This document shows positions 5,423 to 6,172 of a DNA stretch of 6,172 bases, in pieces; within the stretch, counting starts at the first letter, position 1; each line of letters begins with the position of its first letter. The stretch is from Gemmatimonadaceae bacterium (GTDB lineage Bacteria; Gemmatimonadota; Gemmatimonadetes; Gemmatimonadales; Gemmatimonadaceae), in the NCBI GenBank assembly GCA_025453855.1, contig JALOPO010000543.1, forward strand, positions 1 through 6,172, given 5' to 3'. The translations under genes were made by a program, and so were the position numbers. The notes under the pieces were generated by a model. It was given only the letters and a program-made list of their open reading frames with translations, was not told where the DNA came from and did no database searches.

Positions 5423-6172
5423 TCACGGGAACCAGGTGGCGCGGAGCCGGGCGTAGCCGCTGGGGGACGGGTCGAAGGTGCCGACCCGCGTGCTCGGCCC
5501 GAGCGCACCGGCGAGGCTGGAGCCGGGGATGAACGGCGTCGCCGCGTCGACGTGGAAGCGGCGGAGCAGGAGACCGGCGTCGCCGGTGAGGACGACCTTC
5601 GGCACGGGGCGCCAGTTGAAGGCGGGGCCGACGTGCGTGAAGGTCATCGTCGTGCGACCGCGGAGCGTGGGGTTCTCGTCGTTCATGTCCCAGCGGTTGC
5701 CGAAGAAGCGGAACTGCGCGCCGACCTCGAAGGCGGGCGTGACCTCGTAGAAGGCCTCGCCGCGCGGAATGAGGATGTCGGCGCGCCACTTCCGGCCCAC
5801 GTGCAGGTAGCGCACGGTCGGGATGACATATGGATACACGTTGATCGCGAGCACGCCCGCGCCGAGCTGCAGCGTGGGGCGGAAGGTGCGCGACAGGAAG
5901 GCACCGCCCTGCAGCTGCAGCGCGTCGCCACGCAGCCGACCGAGGTCGGTCGTGTGCACGGCGCTGAACATGATGCCGCTCACGCGCCAGCGATCGCCGA
6001 GCGCCTGCGAGACGAGGAGCTCGTGCTGGAGCGAGAGATAGCGGCGCGCGGCCGGCGCGCCGAACGGGATCGCGGTGCCGCCGCCGGCCGGAATCGTCAG
6101 GTCGCGTGACGCGGCGCCGTAGTCCATCGCGTACTGGTCGATCGCGACCTCGTTGGTGACGACGGTGCGAAA
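5423..6172 (-). CDS. Outer-membrane beta-barrel protein, possibly DUF6268-like (5' end outside window)
   Basis: The frame is open from the right edge (FRTVVTNEVAIDQYAMDYGA...) to TGA 5425-5423, giving 249 visible residues; the true start lies beyond 6172. The internal ATG at 6127 should not be taken as the start because coding similarity continues upstream of it. The visible part consists of alternating amphipathic strands: YLSLQHELLVSQALGDRWRV, LQLGAGVLAINVYPYVIPTV, WRADILIPRGEAFYEVTP, VGAQFRFFGNRWDMN, TMTFTHVGPAFNWRPVPKVV. It ends in YARLRATWFP, with aromatic residues near the C-terminus as in outer-membrane barrels. The pattern 'VIPTVRYLH...WRADILIPR' resembles DUF6268-type barrels, but this is only a memory-based match. 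It converges on the Omp85-like gene across the palindromic junction. Substrate and function are unknown. Confidence 0.65.
   Translation of the reverse strand, partial: FRTVVTNEVAIDQYAMDYGAASRDLTIPAGGGTAIPFGAPAARRYLSLQHELLVSQALGDRWRVSGIMFSAVHTTDLGRLRGDALQLQGGAFLSRTFRPTLQLGAGVLAINVYPYVIPTVRYLHVGRKWRADILIPRGEAFYEVTPAFEVGAQFRFFGNRWDMNDENPTLRGRTTMTFTHVGPAFNWRPVPKVVLTGDAGLLLRRFHVDAATPFIPGSSLAGALGPSTRVGTFDPSPSGYARLRATWFP

Noticed and set aside
5064..5456. Small reading frames in the palindromic junction
   Set aside because: They follow palindromic, compositionally biased DNA and show no start signals or protein-like pattern.
5273..6109. Plus-strand frame opposite the second barrel gene
   Set aside because: It is Arg/Glu/Ala-rich shadow sequence, and its first part runs through the terminator palindrome.

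Overview
The window is a very GC-rich stretch of bacterial chromosome. Two genes encode outer-membrane beta-barrel proteins, so the host is a diderm. The overall style (a barrel protein with a DUF5686-like N-terminal half, tandem small secreted proteins, GC-saturated third codon positions) suggests Gemmatimonadota or a relative. That placement is an inference; no rRNA, tRNA or marker gene is present.

Layout. Positions 1-44 are the last codons of a gene that enters from the left. Its 3' end, including the start of a terminator-like hairpin, recurs exactly at 1030-1096 as the 3' end of a second gene (620-1072), which encodes a small secreted protein. These are therefore two tandem paralogues. 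Between them, on the minus strand, lies a badly decayed IS3-family transposase (about 301-607) with a probable terminal inverted repeat at 224-235. The second paralogue starts 12 nt beyond the last recognisable transposase codon and is visibly less GC-biased than the genes to its right.

A minus-strand gene (1299-2241) encodes a short, degenerate relative of the adenylation (ANL / AMP-binding) superfamily. Its reading frame is broken once near 1680. It diverges, across about 300 nt, from a large plus-strand gene (2540-5030) with a DUF5686-like periplasmic part and an Omp85/BamA-like C-terminal barrel. That frame is broken once near 3268. Both breaks have the same sense (one extra or two missing bases), so either assembly indels or real decay must be considered.

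The barrel gene converges on a second, partial barrel gene (minus strand, 5423 to beyond 6172, possibly DUF6268-like). The roughly 390 nt between them hold two large palindromes. One is an imperfect inverted repeat with 40-bp arms (5082-5184). The other is a nested inverted repeat of about 158 nt (5216-5373), whose core is a nearly perfect 20-bp hairpin followed by a T-rich run, a good intrinsic terminator. This palindrome-rich junction is the most unusual non-coding structure in the window.

No CRISPR array, defence cluster, tRNA or rRNA was seen. Nothing indicates that the genes form one pathway. The common theme is the cell envelope: two barrels and a secreted small-protein pair.
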